A DNA stretch of 64,000 nucleotides from Metaphire vulgaris (lineage: Eukaryota > Annelida > Clitellata > Crassiclitellata > Megascolecidae), in NCBI GenBank assembly GCA_018105865.1, contig CM030845.1, positions 7,261,890 to 7,325,889 on the forward strand. The letters run 5' to 3'. Each line of letters opens with the position of its first letter. Positions within the stretch are counted from its first letter, which is position 1. A program made the position numbers and the translations under genes. Below are positions 39,157 to 42,140 of the stretch, piece by piece. The notes under the pieces were generated by a model. That model did no database searches, was not told the DNA's origin, and saw nothing but the letters and a program-made list of their open reading frames with translations.

Positions 39157-41480
39157 GACTCTTGCAGCAGCAGCCTCTATTTCATGAATAAATGAGCTAG
39201 CTGAACAATACAACAAGATAAAAATTCTTTATACTCATCACTATTTACTGTTACTGCCACATTTACTGTTTCAAGTCAAAAAAATCACACAAATACAGGT
39301 GCCTACTTGCGAGAATTTCATTGCCATCATTCCCTTTTTATTTCCTTTATGTGCTTATTGTGTGAAATTATGAGCAACTGTTTTCCTCTATTTGACTTTG
39401 AAATTTAATAATTTTTGTCAATTGTCATAAGTTTTCTATGATTTATCAGAATGCAATGCTTATTTTCCTTTTCTCTCCTATATGCAGAAAAGCTCAAATT
39501 GACTGCATAATTTTCATTTGTGTAATTTGTTTTACGTGTTCTGGATTATGCTTTAATAATTACGTTTTTGAAGGTTCATCTTGTTTATATTCTACTTTTC
39601 TTGCCATTCTGTAATTACTATTATGATATGTTGTTATTTACAGATTTGGAAATAATAAAAAAGCTTTGATCGAATGAGTTCCCAAACCTTTTTCCTAGAA
39701 AAAAGCACTGCATATATATTTGTATCCGTTTATTGTGAGTATCGTTTATTGTATGTCCAAAGTATACAATGCACAGGAGAGAAGTCAACCAACCGTTTGA
39801 CATCGGTTGAAGCAGCAGACCAGAGAAGGAACATGAAGATTGTCTGTTAAACTTAATGGTTCAACAAACTATAGGGATCAATGAGTAAAACAAACAGAAG
39901 AAAAATTTCAAACTTCATTTGACGGCTGCACCAGTTTCCATCTCCTTCGACCTTCTTTCACCCGCACCCACCGCCCGGAAAGAAGCAAGAAAGCTGTAAA
40001 TCTGCATGGGCAAGAAGGGAAGGTAGGCGTTTATTTACAGTCCAAGGGATCCGCCATGACAGCTCCACTTAACCGCCCGAGAACAGAAGAACGTAATGAC
40101 TGATTGTGAGTAAGAACATGAACGTCTGGAGCAATCAAACGAACAGGGAGAGAATTGTTGATGGCTCTCCCCAGTAATTGGGCTAATATGTGGCCTGTGG
40201 TGAACAATGGAGCCCATTTATCAATTTAACCTCCTTTAGATTTTGCTTCCTGCCAACAGGCTGCAATTATAGGTACTGATGTTTGCTTGCCATCCCCAGT
40301 TTAAAACATTGTTTAATAGTTGTGGAATAGAGAAGGTGACTTTGTGCAGGAAGTTTGGGAAATTTATCATTAGCAGCCTATCAGTTCTAGACGTAGGCTA
40401 TACGTTTCAATCTTGGAAATAAGAAAACAGGAAAACGGACTCTGCCCAGAGTGAGGTTTAGACATGACGTCCATCTTGTATTTTAGTGTTTCAACATGAA
40501 CAGCAAGAAGCGAAAAACTGAAAGTTTTATCCAAGCAATGTAATCAAACTGATCAGCCGTTTATTGCTTCTCAGTCAGACAGCCAAGTTTTACTTAGCAT
40601 AATAAATTTGCCCACAAGGCACAAAGATAAATATGAAGTTGATCCTTTACTGGTACTTTTGAATAAATTGCTAGATGAATTCAAACTATATGCCAACAAA
40701 ATTTCAAACACTAAATTCTCAGTCAACAGACACCAGGCTATTTATTGGCTTCATCTAAGACAATGGTTCCGGGTACTTATGGGGTTACTTGTACCCCTTA
40801 TGGATACCTGAAGGACCTTGTTAGGGGTATGCAGAATGATCTGAAAATAAAGTCTGTTTTAAAGACTTTTACTTCAATGTACTCTGTGCACTGTACAGAT
40901 ACTGTAGCAATTTGTGTACTAAATTAAACATTCTAAAAAAGAAAAATCACACTTCTTGCATATGCACAATCAGCAACAGATGTAATGTTACAGTATAATG
41001 CTTTCAATATACAGTAGAACCTCATTATATCGAACTCGCTTATATCAAAATCACGTTTATATCGAAGTTTGAGCGCCATTCCCGCCAAAACAGTGTTAAT
41101 GATACAGGAATCAGATATATTGAACCTCGGATATATCGAAGTATTTATCACGGTCCCTTGAACTTCGATATAACGAGGTTCTACTGTATTGTGGAACTGA
41201 AAGCTTTTTAGTCTTCAGATAAGGTAGGTTGGTAGCGGGTACTTCACCTGCTAGTACCAGTACTTGTCTCAGGGTTACGTAATAGTAAAAAGGTTAGGAA
41301 TCACTGATCTAAGAGTACAATTAAACCCAAAAGAATCACCAGCTCAAGCAAAAGCTCAATCATTTGTAAGGATAGCCATTCACTAGACAATAGAATGAGA
41401 CATATGTTCATACCTGCTGAGGCCGTCAAGAATCCTGATGTGCAATAAACCAGACAAGTTATCAGGAAAGCTGGCTTCAT
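2757..41480 (-). CDS. Lar: LAR-type receptor protein tyrosine phosphatase, whole coding span (34 coding exons)
   Basis: Type IIa receptor tyrosine phosphatase: a cell-surface adhesion receptor whose cytoplasmic D1 domain removes phosphate from tyrosines. In known animals it acts in axon guidance and synapse formation, with heparan sulfate proteoglycans among its ligands. Reading the minus strand, 34 exons join with consistent phases: signal peptide (residues 1-22), Ig1 (23-124), Ig2 (125-219), Ig3 (220-309), nine fibronectin III domains (about 310-1203), membrane-proximal region (1204-1352), transmembrane helix (about 1353-1377), D1 (about 1425-1739) and D2 (about 1740-2002). Nine fibronectin domains match what I recall of Drosophila Lar; vertebrate LAR proteins have eight. 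The coding sum is 6009 nt if exon 24 has the family length of 99 nt, but only 5984 nt as written, so that exon breaks the frame. Paralogue assignment within PTPRF/D/S is not meaningful for an invertebrate single gene. Confidence 0.96.
2876..3050. mobile_element. Tc1/pogo-like MITE, copy 1 (intron 33)
   Basis: 175 bp with inverted ends CAGTAGAACCTCGTTATATC and GATATAACGAGGTTCTACTG, flanked by TA on each side, as expected for Tc1/mariner/pogo target duplication. It lies in the intron between the last two Lar exons. A second copy of the same length is at 41012-41186. Confidence 0.88.
3410..3545 (-). CDS. Lar: Lar coding exon 33: D2 P-loop and following helix
   Basis: Encodes about residues 1935-1980. 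The P-loop is [10 protein letters not shown] (usual form [10 protein letters not shown]), then [20 protein letters not shown] and [18 protein letters not shown]. Cys and Arg of the phosphatase signature are kept. Acceptor TTGTTTTCAG, donor GAA|GTGAGT, phase 0. Confidence 0.96.
4253..4407 (-). CDS. Lar: Lar coding exon 32: D2 WPD loop up to HC
   Basis: Encodes about residues 1884-1934: [51 protein letters not shown]. The loop reads WPDQG, whereas vertebrate and fly LAR D2 read WPEQG, so a potential general acid is present. Acceptor ATGTTAG, donor CAG|GTGAAA, same phase and length (155 nt) as D1 exon 26. Confidence 0.96.
4910..5035 (-). CDS. Lar: Lar coding exon 31: D2 phosphatase domain
   Basis: Encodes about residues 1842-1883 (42 codons): [42 protein letters not shown]. 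It is nearly identical in pattern to D2 of other LAR proteins. It starts at the same position as D1 exon 25 (KCxQYWP). Acceptor GACGCTCAG, donor AGG|GTAAGT. Confidence 0.96.
5278..5412 (-). CDS. Lar: Lar coding exon 30: D2 phosphatase domain
   Basis: Encodes about residues 1797-1841 (45 codons, phase 0): [45 protein letters not shown]. Acceptor ATTGTATAG, donor AGA|GTAAGA. This is the D2 equivalent of the damaged D1 exon 24, and it is intact. Confidence 0.95.
5640..5929 (-). mobile_element. tRNA-derived SINE
   Basis: Read on the minus strand, it starts with a tRNA-like head: an A-box region around TGGAACAGTGGTTAGCAC and a B box GGTTCAACTCC. A-rich sequence ends it near 5640-5660. Flanking direct repeats CCTAGTAGA (5631-5639 and 5930-5938) are target-site duplications. 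It lies in the intron between exons 30 and 29. Confidence 0.8.
6136..6212 (-). CDS. Lar: Lar coding exon 29: D2, ends at a GC donor
   Basis: Encodes about residues 1771-1796: [20 protein letters not shown] and ASFID. Acceptor GACATTGCAG. The reading frame needs FID to join [13 protein letters not shown] of exon 30, which fits only if the intron starts GCAAGT right after GAT. GCAAGT is the accepted non-canonical GC donor. Reading on instead gives ASEAYDYI, which does not fit the family. Confidence 0.9.
6890..6983 (-). CDS. Lar: Lar coding exon 28: D1-D2 linker and start of D2
   Basis: Encodes about residues 1740-1770: [20 protein letters not shown] then [11 protein letters not shown]. In D2 the motif is KNRL instead of the KNRY of D1, the usual family substitution that weakens D2 catalysis. 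Acceptor TTATTTTAG, donor CCCT|GTCAGT; the split codon makes Phe. Confidence 0.93.
7405..7690 (-). CDS. Lar: Lar coding exon 27: D1 P-loop and C-terminal half
   Basis: Encodes about residues 1644-1739. It completes the P-loop [10 protein letters not shown] and continues [36 protein letters not shown] and [13 protein letters not shown] to ELEFK. Catalytic Cys, P-loop Arg and the Q-loop glutamine are present, so D1 looks active apart from exon 24. Acceptor TGCGGCAG, donor AAG|GTCACT (weak). Confidence 0.96.
8482..8636 (-). CDS. Lar: Lar coding exon 26: D1 WPD loop up to the active-site cysteine
   Basis: Encodes about residues 1593-1643: [36 protein letters not shown]. It carries the general-acid aspartate of the WPD loop and the catalytic Cys (HC), with Ser split AG|T across the intron. 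Acceptor TTGCACAG, donor CAG|GTAATT. Its length of 155 nt equals that of D2 exon 32. Confidence 0.96.
8883..9002 (-). CDS. Lar: Lar coding exon 25: D1 phosphatase domain
   Basis: Encodes about residues 1553-1592 (40 codons, phase 0 both ends): [20 protein letters not shown] then [27 protein letters not shown] is a D1 signature. Acceptor ATATTAG, donor TCA|GTAAAT. Confidence 0.95.
9275..9360. mobile_element. Truncated hAT-like MITE, CAGTGGCGGCTC family
   Basis: Begins CAGTGGTGGCTCCAGGATTT followed by GGCAAGTAGGGGGGCCGTTG, clearly the same family as the complete element at 50815-50999. No matching right end is visible, so it is a 5' fragment or badly decayed. Confidence 0.65.
9543..9616 (-). 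CDS. Lar: Lar coding exon 24 (D1): damaged as written
   Basis: Between YIATQ (exon 23) and VKCDQYWP (exon 25) the family has 33 codons, beginning GPLPET and ending MMTRLEEKSR. Here an acceptor (TGTTATAG) is followed by GPLPTDF, and the exon ends in another frame with [13 protein letters not shown] before GTCTGT. It is 74 nt instead of 99, so it holds net deletions and a frameshift. Just upstream (9640-9725) a second degenerate copy keeps pieces this one has lost, ETF and MVWEQR. Either the reference is wrong here, or the exon lies in a decaying duplication. Confidence 0.6.
9617..9790 (-). repeat. Diverged tandem duplication next to D1 exon 24
   Basis: GGACCC with a splice-acceptor-like CTA occurs at 9612 and again at 9721. 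ATTTAAATTTAATAGCA occurs at about 9626 and 9752, followed by similar sequence. The copies are offset by about 109-126 bp and differ by many small indels. On the minus strand the copy ending at 9725 starts with acceptor CTCTAG, then GGTCC, and contains fragments of the exon 24 coding sequence. Confidence 0.55.
10624..10922 (-). CDS. Lar: Lar coding exon 23: D1 phosphatase domain, N-terminal part
   Basis: Encodes about residues 1420-1519: [75 protein letters not shown] and NAYIATQ. The substrate-recognition KNRY motif is intact, as expected for an active D1. Donor CAG|GTAATA in phase 0, so the next exon should start GPLP. Confidence 0.96.
11023..11147 (-). CDS. Lar: Lar coding exon 22: cytoplasmic juxtamembrane segment
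   Basis: Encodes about residues 1378-1419: [40 protein letters not shown] and P. DPVExRRLNxQTPG is the conserved lead into D1. Acceptor TATTTTCAG, donor CCAG|GTAGTG. Confidence 0.95.
11638..11804 (-). CDS. Lar: Lar coding exon 21: juxtamembrane and transmembrane helix
   Basis: Encodes about residues 1323-1377. After [10 protein letters not shown] and ESGPAGIE comes a hydrophobic run, [20 protein letters not shown] and LILFI, which is the single membrane-spanning helix. The next codons (exon 22) are basic, RRWSCKK, a normal stop-transfer. Acceptor TTTGATAG, donor AAG|GTATAC. Confidence 0.94.
11896..12200. mobile_element. hAT-like MITE, CAGTGGCGGTTCC family, copy 1
   Basis: 305 bp with ends CAGTGGCGGTTCCAGGATTT and CACGTGGAACCGCCACTG, and perfect 8-bp duplications TGAAAATG (11888-11895, 12201-12208). 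The copy at 50467-50771 has exactly the same length in the opposite orientation. Confidence 0.88.
12539..12721 (-). CDS. Lar: Lar coding exon 20: membrane-proximal region, second part
   Basis: Encodes about residues 1262-1322: [40 protein letters not shown] and [20 protein letters not shown]. The GD...G.YNRPL pattern fits the family. Vertebrate LAR has a polybasic furin site at the start of this segment; I see no RxRR or RxxR here. Acceptor AAAATCAG, donor AGT|GTACGT. Confidence 0.93.
12829..12967. repeat. TAC/TAA trinucleotide microsatellite
   Basis: Imperfect run of TAC units with interruptions (ACCACC, AACACC) ending in TAATAA, in the intron between exons 20 and 19. It yields artificial poly-Val/poly-Ser reading frames. 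Confidence 0.95.
13574..13746 (-). CDS. Lar: Lar coding exon 19: membrane-proximal extracellular region, first part
   Basis: Encodes about residues 1204-1261: [12 protein letters not shown], then [19 protein letters not shown] and IPDSFSLDE. The NGPxxHYxxVVVP motif marks the fibronectin-like membrane-proximal domain of the LAR family. Acceptor TTACTCAG, donor GAG|GTTATT. Confidence 0.93.
14049..14262 (-). CDS. Lar: Lar coding exon 18: fibronectin III domain 9, second part
   Basis: Encodes about residues 1133-1203: [34 protein letters not shown] and [16 protein letters not shown]. Acceptor CATGGTAG, donor G|GTGAGC. It ends the ninth fibronectin repeat. Confidence 0.9.
14586..14680 (-). CDS. 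Lar: Lar coding exon 17: fibronectin III domain 9, first part
   Basis: Encodes about residues 1101-1132: [20 protein letters not shown] then [11 protein letters not shown]. Acceptor CTTTTTTCAG, donor AAG|GTGACT, phase 0 out. It joins exon 18 as SFFK-IEYYG. Confidence 0.88.
15411..15886. mobile_element. hAT-like MITE, CAGTGATGGGCA family
   Basis: 476 bp with ends CAGTGATGGGCAAAAGTTAA and AGTTAGTGCCCATCACTG, flanked by perfect TAAATCAA duplications (15403-15410 and 15887-15894). The interior is rich in AGTTAACT/TAGTTAAA motifs. It lies in the intron between exons 17 and 16. Confidence 0.87.
15955..16248 (-). CDS. Lar: Lar coding exon 16: fibronectin III domain 8
   Basis: Whole domain, about residues 1003-1100: [20 protein letters not shown] then [19 protein letters not shown], and [20 protein letters not shown]. 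Acceptor GTTATCAG. The only phase-1 donor nearby is CACG|GTTTGA, so the 3' end is less certain than the domain itself. Confidence 0.85.
16756..17049 (-). CDS. Lar: Lar coding exon 15: fibronectin III domain 7
   Basis: Whole domain, about residues 905-1002: [57 protein letters not shown]. Acceptor GATGTGGCAG, donor G|GTGATT. Confidence 0.93.
17430..17522 (-). CDS. Lar: Lar coding exon 14: fibronectin III domain 6, second part
   Basis: Encodes about residues 874-904: [20 protein letters not shown] and [20 protein letters not shown] is the strand F signature. Acceptor TTAATTAG, donor G|GTAAGA; the split codon gives Ala at PEG-APAGSP. Confidence 0.92.
17561..17671 (+). repeat. Intronic direct repeat, copy 1 (copy 2 at 18290-18395)
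   Basis: AATAAATCAGTCATTTTAT, TTTCAGGAGATTAAACAAAC and ATATCACATTAGCAAAGCCA with CTAATCTGA occur in the same order here and at 18290-18395, about 90% identical by eye. The two copies sit in the introns on either side of exon 13. Confidence 0.85.
17899..18093 (-). CDS. Lar: Lar coding exon 13: fibronectin III domain 6, first part
   Basis: Encodes about residues 809-873: [47 protein letters not shown]. Acceptor TTTCTGTAG, donor G|GTAAAA. Related intronic sequence lies on both sides of this exon (see the intron duplication). Confidence 0.9.
18204..18520. repeat. Two AT dinucleotide runs flanking the intron repeat
   Basis: About 80 bp of pure AT at 18204-18285 and about 39 bp at 18482-18520, with the second copy of the intronic direct repeat (18290-18395) between them. 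Confidence 0.95.
19080..20479 (-). mobile_element. hAT transposon, 1400-bp internally deleted copy
   Basis: Ends CAGGGTGGATATAAATC and GATTTAAATCAAATCCACCCTG, flanked by perfect 8-bp duplications GATATCAG (19072-19079 and 20480-20487), the hallmark of hAT. Sub-terminal ATTTAAATC motifs repeat near both ends. The only coding trace is a transposase C-terminal remnant at 19747-19989. It lies in the intron between exons 13 and 12. Confidence 0.9.
19747..19989 (-). pseudogene. hAT transposase C-terminal remnant
   Basis: An 80-codon open stretch ending in [23 protein letters not shown], then [20 protein letters not shown] and an acidic tail. The [15 protein letters not shown] pattern resembles the end of the hAT dimerisation region. 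No other transposase segment was found in the element, so it cannot encode an active enzyme. Confidence 0.6.
20490..20672 (+). mobile_element. Probable tRNA-derived SINE
   Basis: CTCACTCAGTAGTGCCTCAG and GGGTTCAATGTCC resemble the A and B boxes of a tRNA promoter about 45 nt apart, followed by a body that ends GTGCTATATAAACTTAAGAC, a tail type shared with the SINE at 55494. It abuts the right target duplication of the hAT element. Confidence 0.5.
20698..20826 (-). CDS. Lar: Lar coding exon 12: fibronectin III domain 5, second part
   Basis: Encodes about residues 766-808: [20 protein letters not shown] then [13 protein letters not shown], very close to the family pattern PETxYxVxVAAYTxKGDG. 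Acceptor AATGAAAATAG, donor G|GTTGGC, which is unusual after the GT. Confidence 0.92.
20901..20972. repeat. TAA trinucleotide microsatellite
   Basis: Nearly pure (TAA)n, one CAA interruption, in the intron upstream of FN5 exon 12. Confidence 0.95.
21572..21754 (-). CDS. Lar: Lar coding exon 11: fibronectin III domain 5, first part
   Basis: Encodes about residues 705-765: [20 protein letters not shown] and then [29 protein letters not shown]. Acceptor TTGATATAG, donor G|GTCTGT; it joins exon 12 as DIND-GKLTEAV. Confidence 0.93.
22223..22537 (-). CDS. Lar: Lar coding exon 10: fibronectin III domain 4
   Basis: Whole domain, about residues 600-704: [59 protein letters not shown]. Acceptor GTTTTCTAG, donor G|GTAAGG. 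It reads into the domain 5 start as [12 protein letters not shown], a linker well conserved in the family. Confidence 0.94.
22687..22802. repeat. AT dinucleotide microsatellite
   Basis: Long TA run with an ACACAC/CGTG interruption near 22699-22713; intron between exons 10 and 9. Confidence 0.95.
23068..23157. repeat. Inverted repeat (hairpin) 1 in the intron between exons 10 and 9
   Basis: Left arm CTTTGGGAACTAAGTACTGA / GGGCAAAAAATA pairs with right arm TATTTTTTGTATGCCC / TTGGTACTTAGTTCCCAAGG around a short AT-rich centre. No target duplication checked out. Confidence 0.8.
23193..23366. repeat. Long fold-back element in the intron between exons 10 and 9
   Basis: Two arms of roughly 80 bp, inverted and about 95% complementary: the left begins GCTACTGACATGCAGTCCTA and runs through AAAAACACACATGATTCATA; the right reverses the same sequence and ends TACATGTCAATAGC. 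The loop is about 14 nt. A transcript of either strand would form a long hairpin. It is followed by a patch rich in TTCGGC repeats (23366-23480). Confidence 0.9.
24023..24307 (-). CDS. Lar: Lar coding exon 9: fibronectin III domain 3
   Basis: Whole domain, about residues 505-599: [46 protein letters not shown]. Acceptor GAGTAGTAG (tandem TAG, so a 3-nt shift of the acceptor is possible), donor G|GTCAGT. Confidence 0.92.
25683..25878 (-). CDS. Lar: Lar coding exon 8: fibronectin III domain 2, second part
   Basis: Encodes about residues 440-504: [31 protein letters not shown] and [13 protein letters not shown]. The YxIxVxAFTSxGEGPLS pattern is the classic end of a fibronectin III fold. Acceptor TTTTTTTAG, donor G|GTGCGT. 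Confidence 0.93.
26246..26346 (-). CDS. Lar: Lar coding exon 7: fibronectin III domain 2, first part
   Basis: Encodes about residues 406-439: [13 protein letters not shown] followed by [16 protein letters not shown]. It joins exon 8 in phase 0 to give NGVLK-GYKVYF, the usual break in strand C. Acceptor ATCCTAG, donor AAG|GTCTGC (a weak donor). Confidence 0.9.
26785..26962. mobile_element. hAT-like MITE, CAGGGTGCGATTTG family
   Basis: 178 bp from CAGGGTGCGATTTGTGAC to ACAAATTGTGCCCTG with perfect 8-bp duplications GTGATAAC (26777-26784, 26963-26970). G-rich interior. It lies in the intron between exons 7 and 6. Confidence 0.87.
27060..27347 (-). CDS. Lar: Lar coding exon 6: fibronectin III domain 1
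   Basis: One exon carries the whole domain, about residues 310-405: [11 protein letters not shown] at the start, core VRLQWRN, and [17 protein letters not shown] near the end. Acceptor ATGTTTCAG, donor G|GTAAGC, phases 1-1, which makes it a symmetrical single-domain exon. Confidence 0.95.
27849..27957. repeat. CAT trinucleotide microsatellite
   Basis: (ATC)n with CGT/CGC interruptions at the right end; intron between exons 6 and 5. It produces spurious poly-Met and poly-Ile frames. Confidence 0.95.
28074..28343 (-). CDS. Lar: Lar coding exon 5: Ig domain 3
   Basis: Encodes about residues 220-309. It reads [20 protein letters not shown], with cysteines in VNLTCVAIG and [12 protein letters not shown] and the tryptophan in FVKWRLG. 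It ends VRVK and joins exon 6 as VRVK-ALPKPP, the conserved Ig3-FN1 linker. Acceptor GCTTTTAG, donor G|GTACAT. Confidence 0.96.
28750..29128. repeat. Cluster of three microsatellites: GT, TTA and AAC
   Basis: (GT)n at 28750-28813, (TTA)n at 28896-28953 and (AAC)n at about 29093-29128, in the intron between exons 5 and 4 just before a LINE fragment. Confidence 0.93.
29130..29570 (+). pseudogene. Non-LTR retrotransposon fragment, C-terminal end of the reverse transcriptase ORF
   Basis: Reads [15 protein letters not shown] in one frame, then in another frame [60 protein letters not shown] and [15 protein letters not shown], followed by a stop. This is the familiar tail of endonuclease/reverse-transcriptase LINE proteins (YGSETW..., GHxxRxxxLEN, GRQRIxYxDSL, WxxMVA). 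A frameshift near 29205 and the missing catalytic core make it dead. A GAA-rich tail follows. Confidence 0.85.
29888..29998 (-). CDS. Lar: Lar coding exon 4: Ig domain 2, second part
   Basis: Encodes about residues 183-219 with the second Ig2 cysteine in the signature [14 protein letters not shown], followed by SSSAHLYVQ. Acceptor ATATATTTAAG, donor G|GTACAA; the split codon makes Val and gives LYVQ-VRRLSP at the Ig2-Ig3 junction, as in other LAR proteins. Confidence 0.93.
30431..30604 (-). CDS. Lar: Lar coding exon 3: Ig domain 2, first part
   Basis: Encodes about residues 125-182. It opens [11 protein letters not shown], has the first Ig cysteine in VIMQCSAAG and the family signature [10 protein letters not shown]. 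Acceptor GATTATTTAG, donor G|GTAAAA, phases 1-1. It joins exon 4 through a split Gly codon. Confidence 0.93.
33246..33576. mobile_element. hAT-like MITE, CAGTGGCGTAGCCAGGATTT family, copy 1
   Basis: 331 bp, ends CAGTGGCATAGCCAGGATTT and CTTGGCTACGCCACTG, perfect duplications GCCCTAGT (33238-33245, 33577-33584). Internal motifs TTTTGACCGTGACCAACTTT and GCAAGCAAAAAAACGTCATC recur in the copy at 59938-60220. It sits inside an older region (32780-33240) rich in ATTCG/CGAAT motifs that probably is another decayed element. Confidence 0.87.
35997..36065. repeat. TAA microsatellite grading into GAA
   Basis: (TAA)n at 35997-36046 followed by AAGAAGAAT-type units. Confidence 0.93.
36158..36373 (+). 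repeat. Exact tandem duplication, 2 x 108 bp
   Basis: Units 36158-36265 and 36266-36373 look identical at every base by eye, each starting CACTGTCCTTCACAGCAGCT and ending TCTGTCAAAAACT. The pair sits inside a G-rich stretch (about 35900-36415) that ends GGAGATAAATCCCTG and may itself be a degraded hAT-like MITE. Confidence 0.95.
36769..37074 (-). CDS. Lar: Lar coding exon 2: Ig domain 1
   Basis: Encodes about residues 23-124, the whole first immunoglobulin domain. The two disulfide cysteines lie in ASFYCEASG and [10 protein letters not shown], with the core tryptophan in VYWRKAGKR. That RKAGKR stretch sits where vertebrate family members have the lysine-rich loop that binds heparan sulfate, and it is still basic. 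Acceptor GAATTTTAG, donor G|GTAAGA; phases 1-1. Confidence 0.93.
39108..39154. repeat. CT dinucleotide microsatellite
   Basis: Pure TC run of about 47 bp in the intron between the signal-peptide and Ig1 exons. Confidence 0.95.
40761..41306. mobile_element. hAT-like element (CAGTGATTCCTAACC ends) interrupted by a second MITE
   Basis: Ends CAATGGTTCCGGGTAC and AAAAGGTTAGGAATCACTG with perfect ATCTAAGA duplications (40753-40760, 41307-41314). The interior carries the Tc1/pogo MITE at 41012-41186, so the hAT insertion came first. It lies 107 bp downstream of the signal-peptide exon donor, inside intron 1. Confidence 0.85.
41012..41186. mobile_element. Tc1/pogo-like MITE, copy 2
   Basis: 175 bp, ends CAGTAGAACCTCATTATATC and GATATAACGAGGTTCTACTG, TA on both sides. 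Same length as copy 1 (2876-3050) with few substitutions, and nested in a hAT-like element. Confidence 0.88.
41414..41480 (-). CDS. Lar: Lar coding exon 1: start codon and signal peptide
   Basis: Twenty-two codons plus one base, starting ATG at 41480. The peptide begins [13 protein letters not shown] and ends FLTASA, a typical secretory signal with a hydrophobic core and small residues before the cleavage point. The donor is G|GTATGA. The leftover G joins GT of the Ig1 exon to make Gly, giving ASA-GYPEIKV, so frame and phase agree with the next coding exon 4.3 kb downstream. It is too short for ordinary ORF lists and was found by reading for a phase-1 signal exon. No other candidate was seen. 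Confidence 0.82.
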
Positions 41481-41513
41481 TATGTCAGATGCATCTAGTC
41501 ATGTGGACTCAAC
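41481..41513 (-). promoter_or_regulatory. Lar: 5' UTR part of exon 1 with two short upstream ORFs
   Basis: A good acceptor (TTAATTTTTCAG, just right of 41513) sets a 100-nt exon whose first 33 nt are untranslated. Within them are ATG ACT AGA TGC ATC TGA and ATG CAT CTG ACA TAA. The second uORF (41494-41480) ends in TAATG, so its stop shares one base with the Lar start codon. Such an overlap could allow reinitiation or damp translation. The upstream non-coding exon was not identified. Confidence 0.55.
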
Positions 41514-42019
41514 CTGAAAAATTAACGGTGGAATATAGCCAGTCTACCTGTTCACTTCAATATACAGTAAATCAGAACAGATCAGACTCAGCCAGCAAAC
41601 GAACAACTGATACCGACTAAATACTGACAATCTTAATGTTCCAATTTGAACCATGCATCCCAAGCCTTCATAATCAAAATCAGAAATCAGAGGTTTAGAA
41701 ATAGTTACAGTACATTCAAACAGACCACTCAAATTGGCAATTAATTTAAGAGAAATAGTACAAAATATTCCTATTAATATCTGTCAGTGTGTTCGTGGGT
41801 CAGTCCGTATGTCCGTCTGTTTGTCTGATTTCTTTTAAGTCTGGGATCTATCAACAGATTTCACAGAGTAGTACACTGCTGGAAGCTCTACGGAATAAGT
41901 CAATTGTAGACAGATGAGGTGATGGGCATCGGATTCTTGTACAGATATCAATAAATGTAAGTCACATGGCCACTGTCTTCAGATTGAACCAACACATTTA
42001 CTCCCAACAGGCAAAGTGC

Positions 42020-42140
42020 TCTGTCTGTCTGTCTGTTTATCTCTGTCTGTCTGTCTCTGTTCGCCTGTCTGTCTCTGTCTCTGTCTGTCTCTCTCTCTCT
42101 TTCTCTTTCTCTTTCTCTCTCACACACACACACACAAACT
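42020..42140. repeat. CTGT tetranucleotide and CT/CA compound microsatellite
   Basis: CTGTCTGT units grade into TCTC and then CACACA. Confidence 0.93.

Larger units (their letters stand above)
37075..41413. other. 4.3-kb intron 1 of the coding region
   Basis: No coding exon seen. Holds a CT run and, near its 5' end, a nested pair of transposons (40761-41306). From 37075 to 39100 and 39200 to 40750 I see only AT-rich unique sequence with several incidental short ORFs. Confidence 0.55.
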
